Counted from the first letter of the stretch, positions 39,902 through 49,096 are shown. The stretch: DNA of 57,684 nt from JAHEAO01 sp037968535 (GCA_037968535.1 JBBKVT010000187.1:1-57684); one strand, 5' to 3'. Notes: generated by a model not told the origin, from the sequence alone. Numbers and translations: made by a program.

Positions 39902-41683
39902 ATGACCACCGACCAGATTATTCTGTTTTCGCTTTTCGGCGCGGTCTTCGCGCTGCTGCTGTGGGGGCGGTTCCGCTATGATCTGATAGCCTTCACGGCA
40001 CTGATGGCGGGGGTCGTGCTGGGGGTGGTGCCGACGAAGGACGCGTTCAGCGGATTCGGTCATCCCGCAACCCTGATCGTGGCGTTTGTGCTGATCGTCT
40101 CGGGCGGTCTGGTGCGGTCCGGTGCGGTGTTCCTGATCACCAGGACGCTGATCAACAGCACCCGCAGTCTGGGTGCGCATATCGCGATCATGGGGGCTGT
40201 GGGCGGCATCCTGTCGGCGTTCATGAACAACGTGGCGGCGCTGGCGCTTCTGATGCCGGTGGACATTCAGACCGCGCGCAAGGCGGGCCGCCTGCCCGGC
40301 CTGTCGCTGATGCCGCTTTCGTTCGCGACCATCCTCGGCGGCATGGTCACGCTGATCGGCACGCCACCCAACATCATCATTGCCGCGATCCGACAAGATT
40401 CACTGGGTGAGCCATTCGGAATGTTCGACTTTGCCCCGGTGGGGGCGGTGACGGCGCTTGCGGGCCTGATCTTCGTGGCGCTGGTCGGCTGGCGCTTCAT
40501 CCCGAGCCAGCCTGATCCGGCCATTGCGGGCGAAGGCGCAGAGGAAATCGGTCAATATATCGCGGAACTGACGATCCCGAAGGACAGCAAGCACATCGGC
40601 AAGCGTGTGCAGGAGCTGGACGATACCGCCGAAAAGAACGACGTCGCGATTATCGGGCTGATCCGGGATGGCAACCGCCGCTATGGCACGCAGCGCAACA
40701 CCGAACTGAAGGCCGGCGACGCGCTGGTGCTGGAAGCCTCGCCCGATGCGCTGGACGAGTTCCGCGCGGCGCTGTCGCTGGATTTTTCGGACCCCGAACG
40801 CGAGAACATGTTGAAGGCCGAAGGTGAGGGCTTGCGGGTCCTGGAATGCGTGGTGACGGATGCGTCGCGGATCAACGGCAGGACGGCGCAGTCGATCGGG
40901 CTGTCATGGCGGCGGCGGACGGTGCTGATGGGCATCTCGCGGCAGGGCAAGCGGCTGCACGACCACGTCCGCAAGACCGTTGTTCAAGCTGGCGACATCC
41001 TGCTGCTGCTGACGCCGCAGGATCAAGCCGACGATGTCATCGACTGGCTGGGATGCCTGCCGCTTGCCGATCGCGGGCTTGCGGTGACCGAGCATCAGAA
41101 GGTGTGGTTGGCGATTGGCCTGTTCGGCGGAGCCGTGGCTGCGGCAAGTCTGGGCTGGATCTATCTTCCGGTCGCTTTGGGCATAGTCGTCGTCGGCTAT
41201 GTGCTGACCCGAATCGTTCCGCTGGCGGAGGTCTACAATTATGTCGAATGGCCGGTCGTGGTCCTGCTGGGCTCGATGATCCCGCTTGGCGCGGCGCTGG
41301 AAACCTCGGGCGGTACGGAGCTGATCGCGGGGTCGCTCGTGGGTTTCACCCAAGGCATGCCGGCCTGGGCGATCCTGACCGTTCTGATGGTGGTGACGAT
41401 GACACTGTCGGACGTGTTGAACAACACAGCGACGACGATTGTCGCGGCACCCGTCGGCATCCAGATGGCGCAGAGCCTGGACGTATCGCCCGATCCGTTC
41501 CTGATGGCGGTCGCTGTCGCGGCCTCTTGCGCGTTCCTGACGCCGATCGGGCACAAGAACAACACGCTGATCCTGGGACCGGGCGGTTACCGCTTCGGTG
41601 ATTACTGGCGGATGGGATTGCCGCTGGAACTGATCGTCGTCACGGTATCGGTGCCCGCGATCCTGGTCTTCTGGCCGTTCTGA
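39902..41683 (+). CDS. SLC13/DASS-family permease with two RCK-C (TrkA-C) domains
   Basis: A 593-residue transporter, with the start at the ATG at 39902 (MTTDQIILFSLFGAVFALLL). Two membrane halves flank a cytosolic middle with two TrkA-C domains (about residues 205-290 and 300-380: ELTIPKDSKHIGKRVQELDD, TAQSIGLSWRRRTVLMGISR). Family signatures are GGMVTLIGTPPNIIIAA in the first half and AAPVGIQMAQSL...TPIGHKNNTLILGPGGY in the second. These carry anions such as sulfate, dicarboxylates or other small acids; the cargo is uncertain. A second permease of the same architecture lies 440 bases away on the opposite strand. Confidence 0.92.
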   Translation: MTTDQIILFSLFGAVFALLLWGRFRYDLIAFTALMAGVVLGVVPTKDAFSGFGHPATLIVAFVLIVSGGLVRSGAVFLITRTLINSTRSLGAHIAIMGAVGGILSAFMNNVAALALLMPVDIQTARKAGRLPGLSLMPLSFATILGGMVTLIGTPPNIIIAAIRQDSLGEPFGMFDFAPVGAVTALAGLIFVALVGWRFIPSQPDPAIAGEGAEEIGQYIAELTIPKDSKHIGKRVQELDDTAEKNDVAIIGLIRDGNRRYGTQRNTELKAGDALVLEASPDALDEFRAALSLDFSDPERENMLKAEGEGLRVLECVVTDASRINGRTAQSIGLSWRRRTVLMGISRQGKRLHDHVRKTVVQAGDILLLLTPQDQADDVIDWLGCLPLADRGLAVTEHQKVWLAIGLFGGAVAAASLGWIYLPVALGIVVVGYVLTRIVPLAEVYNYVEWPVVVLLGSMIPLGAALETSGGTELIAGSLVGFTQGMPAWAILTVLMVVTMTLSDVLNNTATTIVAAPVGIQMAQSLDVSPDPFLMAVAVAASCAFLTPIGHKNNTLILGPGGYRFGDYWRMGLPLELIVVTVSVPAILVFWPF

Positions 41684-41740
41684 TCGCGGTTTTCGTCAAT
41701 GCGACCCTTTGGGCCAAGACATTGTTTGCGCGCCCCTGCG

Positions 41741-41785
41741 GGACGCGCGGTGCCTCCGGCGGGGATATTTGAAAGACAATGAAAG
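41741..41785 (+). repeat. Convergent-end repeat, copy D
   Basis: It has the exact core TGCCTCCGGCGGGGATATTT with tail GAAAGACAATGAAAG. It is preceded by a GCGCG...CGCGC stem (41728-41748) and lies between the SLC13 gene (plus, ends 41683) and the lipoprotein gene (minus, ends 41791). Confidence 0.75.
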
Positions 41786-41790
41786 CCGGA

Positions 41791-42123
41791 TCAGGGTGCG
41801 GAGAAGATCTGGCCCGCGACAGTGACGAGGGGTGCTGTCCCCGCCCCGCCCCGGCGCAATTCAAGCCGGGGAATCGTTGGGTCTGATCCTTGCACCTGAT
41901 ATGGTAGCGGATGCGGGCAGCCGGAAAGCTGGCCCGTCCAGTCTTGCGCGCGCGTTGGCCGGTGACCCACGCAGAGCGTCCCGTCGGACATCAGCAGCGT
42001 CAGACCCACGGGATAGACCAGCGCCCGGTCGGGGGTGGCCTGGCCGTTGCGTGCATTCGGCGCGATGACCGGCGTGCAGGCCGAGATCGTGAGGCAGAGC
42101 AGCGCAGCCCGGGCGAGCCGCAT
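41791..42123 (-). CDS. Small lipoprotein of unknown function
   Basis: A 110-residue protein with a lipoprotein signal, MRLARAALLCLTISAC, whose lipobox is TISAC. The mature part (TPVIAPNARNGQATPDRALV, LTLLMSDGTLCVGHRPTRAQ) has two further Cys residues and is probably anchored in the periplasm. The ATG at 42123 overlaps the TGA of the SLC13 gene (TGATG), so it is translated as the last member of that operon. No known family is recognised. Confidence 0.8.
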   Translation of the reverse strand: MRLARAALLCLTISACTPVIAPNARNGQATPDRALVYPVGLTLLMSDGTLCVGHRPTRAQDWTGQLSGCPHPLPYQVQGSDPTIPRLELRRGGAGTAPLVTVAGQIFSAP

Positions 42124-43901
42124 CACACCGGCCAGAGGAACGGGATCAGCAGGCTTGCGGTGATGCCGAGGATGATGTTGAGCGGGATGCCGACGCGCAT
42201 GTAGTCGGTGAACTTGTAGCCACCGGGGCCATAGACCAGCATGTTCGTCTGATAGCCGATCGGCGTCGCAAAAGCCGCGGATGCCGCGAACATCACGGCG
42301 ACGACCAATGGTCGCGGATCAAGACCGAGAGCGTGACCGAGTTCGATCGCGATCGGCGCGAAAATCACGCCCACGGCGTTGTTCGAGACGACTTCGGTCA
42401 GGGCCGAGGCCATCAGGTAGATCACGAAAATCACCGCAAAGGCCGGCAGCCCCTTGAGGAACGGTTCGACCGTGTTCACGATCAGGGTCACGGTTCCCAT
42501 ATGCTCCAACCCCGCGCCGACTGCGAGCATTGCAAAGATCAGCGCCAGCAAGCGTCCCTCGACAAACGAGAAAGCCTCGTCGGCGTCGATGCAGCGGGCC
42601 AGAAGAATGACCGCGACACCGACCACTGACAGCGCCAGGATCGGCGCGACCCCGAAGGCGGCCAAAACCACGACCCCAAGCAGCACGCCAATGGCGATCG
42701 GTGCCTGGCTGCGGCGATAGGCCCGCACGGCGGGATGCGAGATGTCGACGAGTTCCATGTCGGCGGCCAGCCGCTCGATATCCTCGGGCGCGCCTTCCAG
42801 AAGCAGCGTGTCACCGACGCGGACCACGAGATCGTCAAGCTGGCGACCGATGTTCTGGTTTCGGCGATGCACCGCGAGCGCGTAGACGCCGTAGCGGCGG
42901 CGCAGGCGCATCGAACCCAGCGACCGCCCGACCATCCGGCACCCCGGCGTGATCAGCACTTCCACGGTCGAGGTCTGGACCGAGCTCAGCTCGTCCACCA
43001 TCCGCACGTCCTTGTTCTGCTGGAGACCGAGAAGTTCCGCCATTTCAGTGCGCAAAACCACGCGGTCGCCTGCGGCAAGTTCGACCCCCGCAAGGTTGCG
43101 GCGCAGCGACGCGTCGCCGCGCAGCACGTCGATCAGCCGCACGCCCTCGCGTTTGAAGAGATCGATTTCGTTGACCTCGCGGCCGATGAGTGACGAGTCG
43201 AAGGGAACGGCAACCTCGGTGAAGTATTTCATCTTCCGGCGGTCGCTGAGCAATACCCCCATGGATTGGCGTTCCGGCAGCAGATGACGACCGACAATGC
43301 CCATGTAGGCCATCCCGATGATGACCTGCACCACCCCGAGGCCGGTGATCTCGAAGATCGAGAACGGCGCCAGCCCCTTGGATCGTGCCACGCCGTCCAC
43401 CAGCAGGTTGGTCGAAGTGCCGATCAGCGTCAGCGTGCCACCCAGAATCGCGAAATAAGACAGCGGTATCAACAATTTCGACGGTGAAATGCCAAGCTTG
43501 CGGGCAACCTGGATGAACACGGGTATCATCACCACAACGACCGGCGTATTGTTCATCACGGCGGACCCGAGCGCCACGCAGATCAACAGGATCAGCAGCG
43601 TCGCACGGGGTCGGCGCGTCGCCTGAGCCTCGGCCTGCTGGGTCAGCCATTCCAGGCCGCCAGTGCGCACCAGACCGCCCATGATCAGGAACATCGCGGT
43701 TATCGTCCACGGCGCCGGATTGGACAGGACCGTGACCGCCATATCGTAGGGCAGCATCCCGAAAACCAGCATCAGCGCGGCACCCGCAATCGCGATAACC
43801 TCGGCGGGATAGCGTTCCGAGATGAAAAACGCGAACATCCCGATGATCATCACGAGCCCCAGGATAGCGGTGGTCGTGTCCGAAAGTCCAAGCTCTATCA
43901 T
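42123..43901 (-). CDS. SLC13/DASS-family permease with RCK-C domains (second copy)
   Basis: A 592-residue permease with the same layout as the one at 39902: hydrophobic half, two TrkA-C domains (FDSSLIGREVNEIDLFKREG, MVGRSLGSMRLRRRYGVYAL), hydrophobic half. Signatures are GGTLTLIGTSTNLLVDG and TPIGYQTNMLVYGPGGYKFT. The TSTNLLV version is typical of the group often annotated as sulfur or anion permeases. It overlaps the DMT gene upstream by 4 bases and the lipoprotein gene downstream by 1, so it is tightly coupled. Confidence 0.92.
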   Translation of the reverse strand: MIELGLSDTTTAILGLVMIIGMFAFFISERYPAEVIAIAGAALMLVFGMLPYDMAVTVLSNPAPWTITAMFLIMGGLVRTGGLEWLTQQAEAQATRRPRATLLILLICVALGSAVMNNTPVVVVMIPVFIQVARKLGISPSKLLIPLSYFAILGGTLTLIGTSTNLLVDGVARSKGLAPFSIFEITGLGVVQVIIGMAYMGIVGRHLLPERQSMGVLLSDRRKMKYFTEVAVPFDSSLIGREVNEIDLFKREGVRLIDVLRGDASLRRNLAGVELAAGDRVVLRTEMAELLGLQQNKDVRMVDELSSVQTSTVEVLITPGCRMVGRSLGSMRLRRRYGVYALAVHRRNQNIGRQLDDLVVRVGDTLLLEGAPEDIERLAADMELVDISHPAVRAYRRSQAPIAIGVLLGVVVLAAFGVAPILALSVVGVAVILLARCIDADEAFSFVEGRLLALIFAMLAVGAGLEHMGTVTLIVNTVEPFLKGLPAFAVIFVIYLMASALTEVVSNNAVGVIFAPIAIELGHALGLDPRPLVVAVMFAASAAFATPIGYQTNMLVYGPGGYKFTDYMRVGIPLNIILGITASLLIPFLWPV

Positions 43902-44845
43902 GGCGATCCGTGATCTGGTTCCAGCGCATTATCATGGGGCAGCGGGGTCGAGGTCGCAAGGGCCGTTGCAGGCTTGGGCTGCACAAGAAAGAGGCCGGTG
44001 AAGATCACCCCGAGAGACAGCCAGATCCAGCTTGAATAGCTTTCGGACAGCAGGACCATGGCCCAGAAGATGCCAAATGCCGTCACCAGATAAGACGCTT
44101 GCGCTGCGAAGACGCTGCCGGATCGTCCGACCAGCCAGACATAGCTGGCATAGGCCAAGGCATGGATCGCGGACGACAGGATCAGCGCGATATCTGGTGC
44201 GCCAAGGTCGGTATGAGGCGGGATCCATGTCCCCGACCAAAGCGCCAAGGGGGCGCTTAGGACGATGCCGACCAGCGATGCGCCAAGCAGGACCTGAATG
44301 CCACCGCAGCCGTAGGTTCCCCATTTCGCGACGATATTGCCCTCGAGCCCGTAGAAGATTGGCGCGATCATCGCCAGCGGGATGAACGCCGCCATCGCAC
44401 GATCCGGCAGGCTGGCCTCTGGCACGATCAGCAGGCTGACACCAATCAGGCCAACGAAAAGCCCTGCGAGACGTTTCCAGTCGAAGCGGTCGGTTCCCAT
44501 CAGCAAGGCGACAGGGAACACGAACATCGGCACCGTCGACATGATGATCGAGAGCACCCCGGCCGGCAGGTAGCGCGCGGCTTCGTAAGACGCCGCGTTC
44601 GGCAGGATCGTGCCGATCAGGGCGATGACGGTGTAAAGCCGCAACTGCGGGACGCCGAGCGGCAGCGGCCTGCGACGAATCAGGTTGATCAGCCCAAGCA
44701 GCAGTGCGCCGATGACGAATTGCCAGAAGATCAGCCCGAAATGCCGATACCCTTCGGACACCGCAATCTTGGTCATCGGCTGGGTCGCACCCCAGGCCGC
44801 GCCGAGCAAGACGAGGATGCCCAGAAGCCCGCCGCGTTCTTTCAC
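43898..44845 (-). CDS. DMT-superfamily (EamA) transporter
   Basis: A 315-residue permease with ten helices in two EamA repeats (GILVLLGAAWGATQPMTKIA; PIFYGLEGNIVAKWGTYGCG). The N-terminal GAAWGATQPMTKIAVSEGYR is close to the group found in Rhodobacterales near ymdB. The ATG overlaps the ymdB stop and its own stop overlaps the SLC13 start, both by 4 bases. The substrate is unknown. Confidence 0.9.
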   Translation of the reverse strand: MKERGGLLGILVLLGAAWGATQPMTKIAVSEGYRHFGLIFWQFVIGALLLGLINLIRRRPLPLGVPQLRLYTVIALIGTILPNAASYEAARYLPAGVLSIIMSTVPMFVFPVALLMGTDRFDWKRLAGLFVGLIGVSLLIVPEASLPDRAMAAFIPLAMIAPIFYGLEGNIVAKWGTYGCGGIQVLLGASLVGIVLSAPLALWSGTWIPPHTDLGAPDIALILSSAIHALAYASYVWLVGRSGSVFAAQASYLVTAFGIFWAMVLLSESYSSWIWLSLGVIFTGLFLVQPKPATALATSTPLPHDNALEPDHGSP

Positions 44846-45654
44846 GGCAGCGACGCCTGCAACACCCCGCCCTCGCGGATCATGGTGATCCGGCTGGCTT
44901 TGCCAGTCCTGTCATCGGTCTCGACATAGATCCCCGAAAGCGTCGCCTCACCGGCCGCGGGCGAGAACCGTTCCTTGCCCATTCCGGTGATGAAGCGGCG
45001 CATCGGTTCTGCCTTGTCCATACCGATGACGGAATTGTAGTCGCCGCACATCCCCGCATCAGTCTGGTAGGCCGTGCCACCGGGCAGGATCATCGCGTCG
45101 GCGGTCGGCACATGGGTATGGGTGCCGACTACGACACTGGCGCGGCCGTCGCACCAATGACCCATCGCCATCTTCTCGGAGGTGGCTTCGCAGTGCATGT
45201 CGACGAGGCTCGCGTTCACCAGCCCGCCCATTGGATGCGCGCGCAGAACCGGGTCGATAGCCGAAAACGGATCGTCGAAGGGCCGTTTCATGAACACCTG
45301 ACCCAGAACCTGCGCCACGAGGATCTTGCGTCCGCCGGTCGCCTCGAACACCCGAAAGCCCTTGCCGGGGGCGGATTTGGCGTAGTTCAGGGGCCGCAGA
45401 ATGCGCGGCTCGGTTTCGATGAACTGCATCATGTCCTTCTGGTCGAAGGCATGGTCGCCGAGCGTCACGCAGTCCGCGCCCGCATCCAGCAACACTTTGG
45501 CATGGGCGGCGGTCAGTCCGGCGCCGTTGCTGGCATTCTCGCCATTCACGACGACGAAATCCAGCCGCCACGCCTCACGAAGTCGCGCCAAGTGGGTCTG
45601 GATCGCCGTCCGGCCAGAGCGGCCCATGACATCGCCGAGGAACAGAATTTTCAT
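44842..45654 (-). CDS. YmdB-family metallophosphoesterase
   Basis: A 270-residue binuclear-metal phosphodiesterase of the TIGR00282/YmdB type. Metal ligands are visible in MKILFLGDVMGRSGRTAI, VVNGENASNGAGLT, VTLGDHAFDQKDM, DMHCEATSEK and VGTHTHVPTAD. Bacillus YmdB hydrolyses 2',3'-cyclic nucleotides; the role in alphaproteobacteria is not established. It starts 51 bases after fau and ends overlapping the DMT gene, placing a nucleotide phosphodiesterase in a folate/Mg/transport operon. Confidence 0.93.
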   Translation of the reverse strand: MKILFLGDVMGRSGRTAIQTHLARLREAWRLDFVVVNGENASNGAGLTAAHAKVLLDAGADCVTLGDHAFDQKDMMQFIETEPRILRPLNYAKSAPGKGFRVFEATGGRKILVAQVLGQVFMKRPFDDPFSAIDPVLRAHPMGGLVNASLVDMHCEATSEKMAMGHWCDGRASVVVGTHTHVPTADAMILPGGTAYQTDAGMCGDYNSVIGMDKAEPMRRFITGMGKERFSPAAGEATLSGIYVETDDRTGKASRITMIREGGVLQASLP

Positions 45655-45705
45655 GTCAATGTGCTAGGGGGAGGATTGCGCAAGGGCAAGCCCGACTTGA
45701 CCGGA

Positions 45706-46278
45706 TCAGAACGTCATCACGCCCAATTCGGTGATGACGGCATCGAGCCGCTGGTCCGTCGGCTCGATCGGCAGGTCCGGGGCCTGCTGCGCGGCATAGG
45801 CGAACCCGATTGCCAGAACCGGGCCGGTTTCTCGCAACAGCGCCAGCGTCCGGTCATAAAAGCCGCCGCCATAGCCCAGCCGGAAGCCTGCCGCATCGAA
45901 GGCGACGAGCGGCAGGATAATGACTTCGGGGATGACGATTTCCGCGTCGACGGGCACCATCGCCCCGAACGGACCGGCGATCATCGGCTGCCCGGCGTCC
46001 CAGCGATGGAATTCAAGCGGCTGTCCGTCGCCTTGCACAACAGGAACTCCGACCGAGCCATACCGGGTCATTTCGGCCATCGCGGCAAGCGGGTCGATTT
46101 CGGTTCGGATCGGCATGTAGCCCGACAGCGGACGACCGCGGTGCGGCTTCAGGAACTCCAACAGGCTTATTGTTCCTGCATGCCCCAGATCCTTGGAATG
46201 GGCCGCTGCCCGACGCGCGAAAGCCGCCTTGCGTGCTGCGGCCTTGCGGGCGACGATATCCTTGGCGGCGCTTTGCAC
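45706..46278 (-). CDS. fau: 5-formyltetrahydrofolate cyclo-ligase
   Basis: A 190-residue enzyme that converts 5-formyl-THF to 5,10-methenyl-THF with ATP. Family features are the Arg/Lys-rich N-terminal helix (IVARKAAARKAAFARRAAAH), GYMPIRTEIDPLAAM, and the nucleotide loop RLGYGGGFYDRTLALL, which is diagnostic. In many bacteria a 6S RNA gene adjoins this gene; the short gaps here (4 and 51 bases) leave no room for one. It begins 4 bases after mgtE. Confidence 0.93.
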   Translation of the reverse strand: MQSAAKDIVARKAAARKAAFARRAAAHSKDLGHAGTISLLEFLKPHRGRPLSGYMPIRTEIDPLAAMAEMTRYGSVGVPVVQGDGQPLEFHRWDAGQPMIAGPFGAMVPVDAEIVIPEVIILPLVAFDAAGFRLGYGGGFYDRTLALLRETGPVLAIGFAYAAQQAPDLPIEPTDQRLDAVITELGVMTF

Positions 46279-46282
46279 GTCG

Positions 46283-47665
46283 CTAGATCAGAACCAGGGC
46301 CGCGAGACCGAGGAACGCGAAGAAACCGACGACATCCGTCACCGTCGTCACGAACGCTCCCGAGGCCAGCGCCGGATCAACCCCGAAGCGTTCCAGCGCC
46401 ACCGGGATGCCTATCCCGGCGAGTCCTGCCACCACCAAGTTGATGACCATTGCCGCCGCCAGCACCGCGCCCAGTACCGACGAGCCAAACCAGAACGTGC
46501 CGACAAGACCCATCACCACAGCGAAGATGACGCCGTTGACCAGCCCGACCAACGCCTCTCTGCGGATCACGCGCCAGACGTTGGATCCGGTCAGGTCGCG
46601 GGTAGCGATCGCGCGCACCGCGACAGTCAGCGCCTGGGTGCCCGCATTGCCGCCCATCGACGCGACGATCGGCATCAACACAGCCAGGGCGACGAGCGCC
46701 GCGATGGTCGATTCGAACTGCGCAATAACCATCGAGGCCAGGATTGCGGTCACCAGGTTCACCGCCAGCCAGGGCAGCCGCTGCTTCGTGGTCTCGATCA
46801 CCTTGTCCGACAGACTGCCCTCGCCGACACCGGCAAGGCGCAGGATGTCTTCCTCGTGTTCCTCGTCCAGCACCGCCATCGCGTCGTCAATGGTGATCGC
46901 GCCGACAAGGCGACCGGTGCTGTCCACCACGGGCGCTGAAATCAAGTGATACTGGTTGAAGGCATAGGCCACGTCGGCTTCTTCCTCATCAACCTCGAAG
47001 GTGCGAAAGCTGTCTTCCGCCAGATCGGCCAGCTTCACCTCTCGCCGCGCCGACAGAAGCCGGCCCAAAGTGACATAGCCCACCGGTTCCAGCCTGGGGT
47101 TCACCAGGATCAGATGATAAAACTGGTCCGGCAACTCCTTGGCATCCCTCAGAAAATCGATCGCCTGGCCGACGGTCCAATACTCCGGACCCATGACGAC
47201 TTCGCGCTGCATGAGACGGCCGGCGGAATATTCCGGATAGGTCATCGCCTGCTGGACGGCAATCCGGTCGGCATCGCCCAAGGCCTCGAGTATCGCTTCC
47301 TGCTGCGGCTCGTCGAGGTCTTCCAGAAGGTCGACAACGTCGTCCGATTCCAGCTCTCGCACTGCCTCGGCCAAGACTTCGGGATGCAGATAGCCGATAA
47401 CCTCGTCGCGGATACTTTCGTCGAGTTCCGACAGGATTTCCCCGTCGAACTCGTGGCCGTAAAGCTGCACGAGCGCACGCCGTTCATCTTCATCGACCTG
47501 TTCGAGAAGGTCGGCGATGTCGGCCGGGTGCAGCGGTTCCATGAGTGCTGTCAGCATCGTCGCGTCGCCCGCTTCGACAGCTTCCCTTATCGCCGCGACA
47601 TCGCGCTTGCCCAGCACATAGGCATCTTCGTCGCGCCCTACTTCGACTTCGGTTTGATCATTCAT
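46283..47665 (-). CDS. mgtE: Magnesium transporter MgtE
   Basis: A 460-residue Mg2+ channel/transporter. The N domain (1-130) has the superhelical repeats LHPADIADLLEQVDEDERRA and YLHPEVLAEAVRELESDDVV. A tandem CBS pair follows (MQREVVMGPEYWTVGQAIDF; YHLISAPVVDSTGRLVGAIT, ending with the DDAMAVL motif), and then five membrane helices with PIVASMGGNAGTQAL, the pore signature. It is the first gene of the six-gene minus-strand operon. An inverted repeat lies 15 bases upstream of the start. Confidence 0.95.
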   Translation of the reverse strand: MNDQTEVEVGRDEDAYVLGKRDVAAIREAVEAGDATMLTALMEPLHPADIADLLEQVDEDERRALVQLYGHEFDGEILSELDESIRDEVIGYLHPEVLAEAVRELESDDVVDLLEDLDEPQQEAILEALGDADRIAVQQAMTYPEYSAGRLMQREVVMGPEYWTVGQAIDFLRDAKELPDQFYHLILVNPRLEPVGYVTLGRLLSARREVKLADLAEDSFRTFEVDEEEADVAYAFNQYHLISAPVVDSTGRLVGAITIDDAMAVLDEEHEEDILRLAGVGEGSLSDKVIETTKQRLPWLAVNLVTAILASMVIAQFESTIAALVALAVLMPIVASMGGNAGTQALTVAVRAIATRDLTGSNVWRVIRREALVGLVNGVIFAVVMGLVGTFWFGSSVLGAVLAAAMVINLVVAGLAGIGIPVALERFGVDPALASGAFVTTVTDVVGFFAFLGLAALVLI

Positions 47666-47680
47666 CGCCTGCCCCCGCGC

Positions 47681-47703
47681 CTTTTGCTTACAATAGGCAA
47701 AAG
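47681..47703. promoter_or_regulatory. Inverted repeat CTTTTGC-N9-GCAAAAG between mgtE and guaD
   Basis: Perfect 7-base arms lie 16 bases upstream of mgtE in the 123-base divergent gap to guaD. On the minus strand the spacer includes TATTGT, a possible -10. It may be an operator for either gene. Confidence 0.35.
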
Positions 47704-47788
47704 TGCTTCAGGGAAACAGAGCAAATGGTCGATTTACCCAAAGGAAATCGCCCCCTAATATCGGGCGCTGCAAGCTTGGAGAAGCCAC

Positions 47789-49096
47789 ATGGCCAATACA
47801 TCCCTTCTGCTGGGACAGACGCTGAGTTTCAGGGACGATCCTTTCCACGTCCCGATCGAAGATGCCGCCCGGCACGAACGGTGCGGCGGCGTGCTGATCG
47901 TCGACGGGAGGATTGCAGATGTGGGCACGGCGGACGCGCTGCGTGCGGCACATCCCGCGGCCGAGGTGATCGACTATGGCGACGCGCTGATCACCGCCGG
48001 TTTCGTCGATCCGCATGTGCATTACCCCCAGACCGCGATCATTGCGAGTTGGGGCAAACGGTTGATCGACTGGCTGAACAGCTACACTTTCCCCGAAGAA
48101 CTGCGGTTCCATGATCCCGACTATGCGGCTGAAATCGCCCGGCTTTATTTCGACCTGACGCTGGCGAGCGGGACCACGACAGTCGCCAGTTATTGCACGA
48201 TTCACCCACAAAGCGTTGATGCGTTCTTTCACGAAGCCCAGCGGCGCGGTGTCCGCGCTGTAGCAGGCAAGACCTGCATGGACCGCAACGCCCCCGACGG
48301 CTTGCGCGACACGCCGCAAACCGCCTACGACCAGTCCCGCGCGCTTTTGCAGAAATGGCACGGCATTGACCGGCTGTCCTACGCGATCACGCCCCGGTTT
48401 TCGCCAACATCGACGCCCGAACAACTGGCCGCGATGGGCGCGCTTTGGCGTGAACATCCCGAATGCCTGATGCAAACCCATCTGTCCGAGCAAACCGACG
48501 AGGTCGCCTGGGTCGCCAACCTTTATCCACAGGCGCGCGATTATCTGGACACCTACGAAAGCCACGGACTGCTGGGTCCGGGCGGACTTTACGGCCATGC
48601 AATCTATTTGACGGACCGTGAAATAGACCGGCTGAAAGAGGTGGACGCGTCGCTGATCCACTGTCCGACCTCGAACACCTTCATCGGCTCTGGTCTGTTC
48701 GACATGGGCGGGTTGAAGGCGTCGGGCCAGCGGATCGGGCTGGCGACCGATACTGGCGGAGGATCATCGTTCTCGATGCTGCGCACGATGGCTGCCGCCT
48801 ACGAGGTCGGCCAGTTGCGCGGCACGCCATTGCACCCCGCGCAGCTTTACTGGCTGGCGACGGTGGGATCGGCGCAGGCGCTTCGGATGGATGACAAAAT
48901 CGGTAATCTTGTTATTGGCTTGGAGGCCGATCTTGTGGTGATTGACCTCGCTTCCACCCCGGCTACGGCACAACGATCGACCCGCGCGTCGGATTTCTGG
49001 GAAGCGTTGTTTCCGACGATCATGATGGGCGACGACCGGGCGATCACGGCGGTCTGGATCGCTGGTCAACCCGTGCCGCCTGCGGCGCTCGCCTAG
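47789..49096 (+). CDS. guaD: Guanine deaminase
   Basis: A 435-residue amidohydrolase converting guanine to xanthine. Zinc ligands sit in GFVDPHVHYPQTAIIASWG (H-x-H), MQTHLSEQTDEVAWV, GHAIYLTD and LATDTGGGSSFS. The guanine-deaminase-specific region is DWLNSYTFPEELRFHDPDYA. ISCPTSN-like HCPTSNTFIGSGLF is also typical. It converges with, and overlaps by 4 bases at CTAG, the CAP-domain gene. Together with the neighbouring 8-oxoguanine-deaminase-like gene it makes a purine-base deamination locus. Confidence 0.94.
   Translation: MANTSLLLGQTLSFRDDPFHVPIEDAARHERCGGVLIVDGRIADVGTADALRAAHPAAEVIDYGDALITAGFVDPHVHYPQTAIIASWGKRLIDWLNSYTFPEELRFHDPDYAAEIARLYFDLTLASGTTTVASYCTIHPQSVDAFFHEAQRRGVRAVAGKTCMDRNAPDGLRDTPQTAYDQSRALLQKWHGIDRLSYAITPRFSPTSTPEQLAAMGALWREHPECLMQTHLSEQTDEVAWVANLYPQARDYLDTYESHGLLGPGGLYGHAIYLTDREIDRLKEVDASLIHCPTSNTFIGSGLFDMGGLKASGQRIGLATDTGGGSSFSMLRTMAAAYEVGQLRGTPLHPAQLYWLATVGSAQALRMDDKIGNLVIGLEADLVVIDLASTPATAQRSTRASDFWEALFPTIMMGDDRAITAVWIAGQPVPPAALA

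Noticed and set aside
45655..45705. 6S RNA gene next to fau
   Set aside because: 6S RNA often adjoins this gene in proteobacteria, but the flanking gaps are only 51 and 4 bases, too short for a 6S RNA of about 160 bases.
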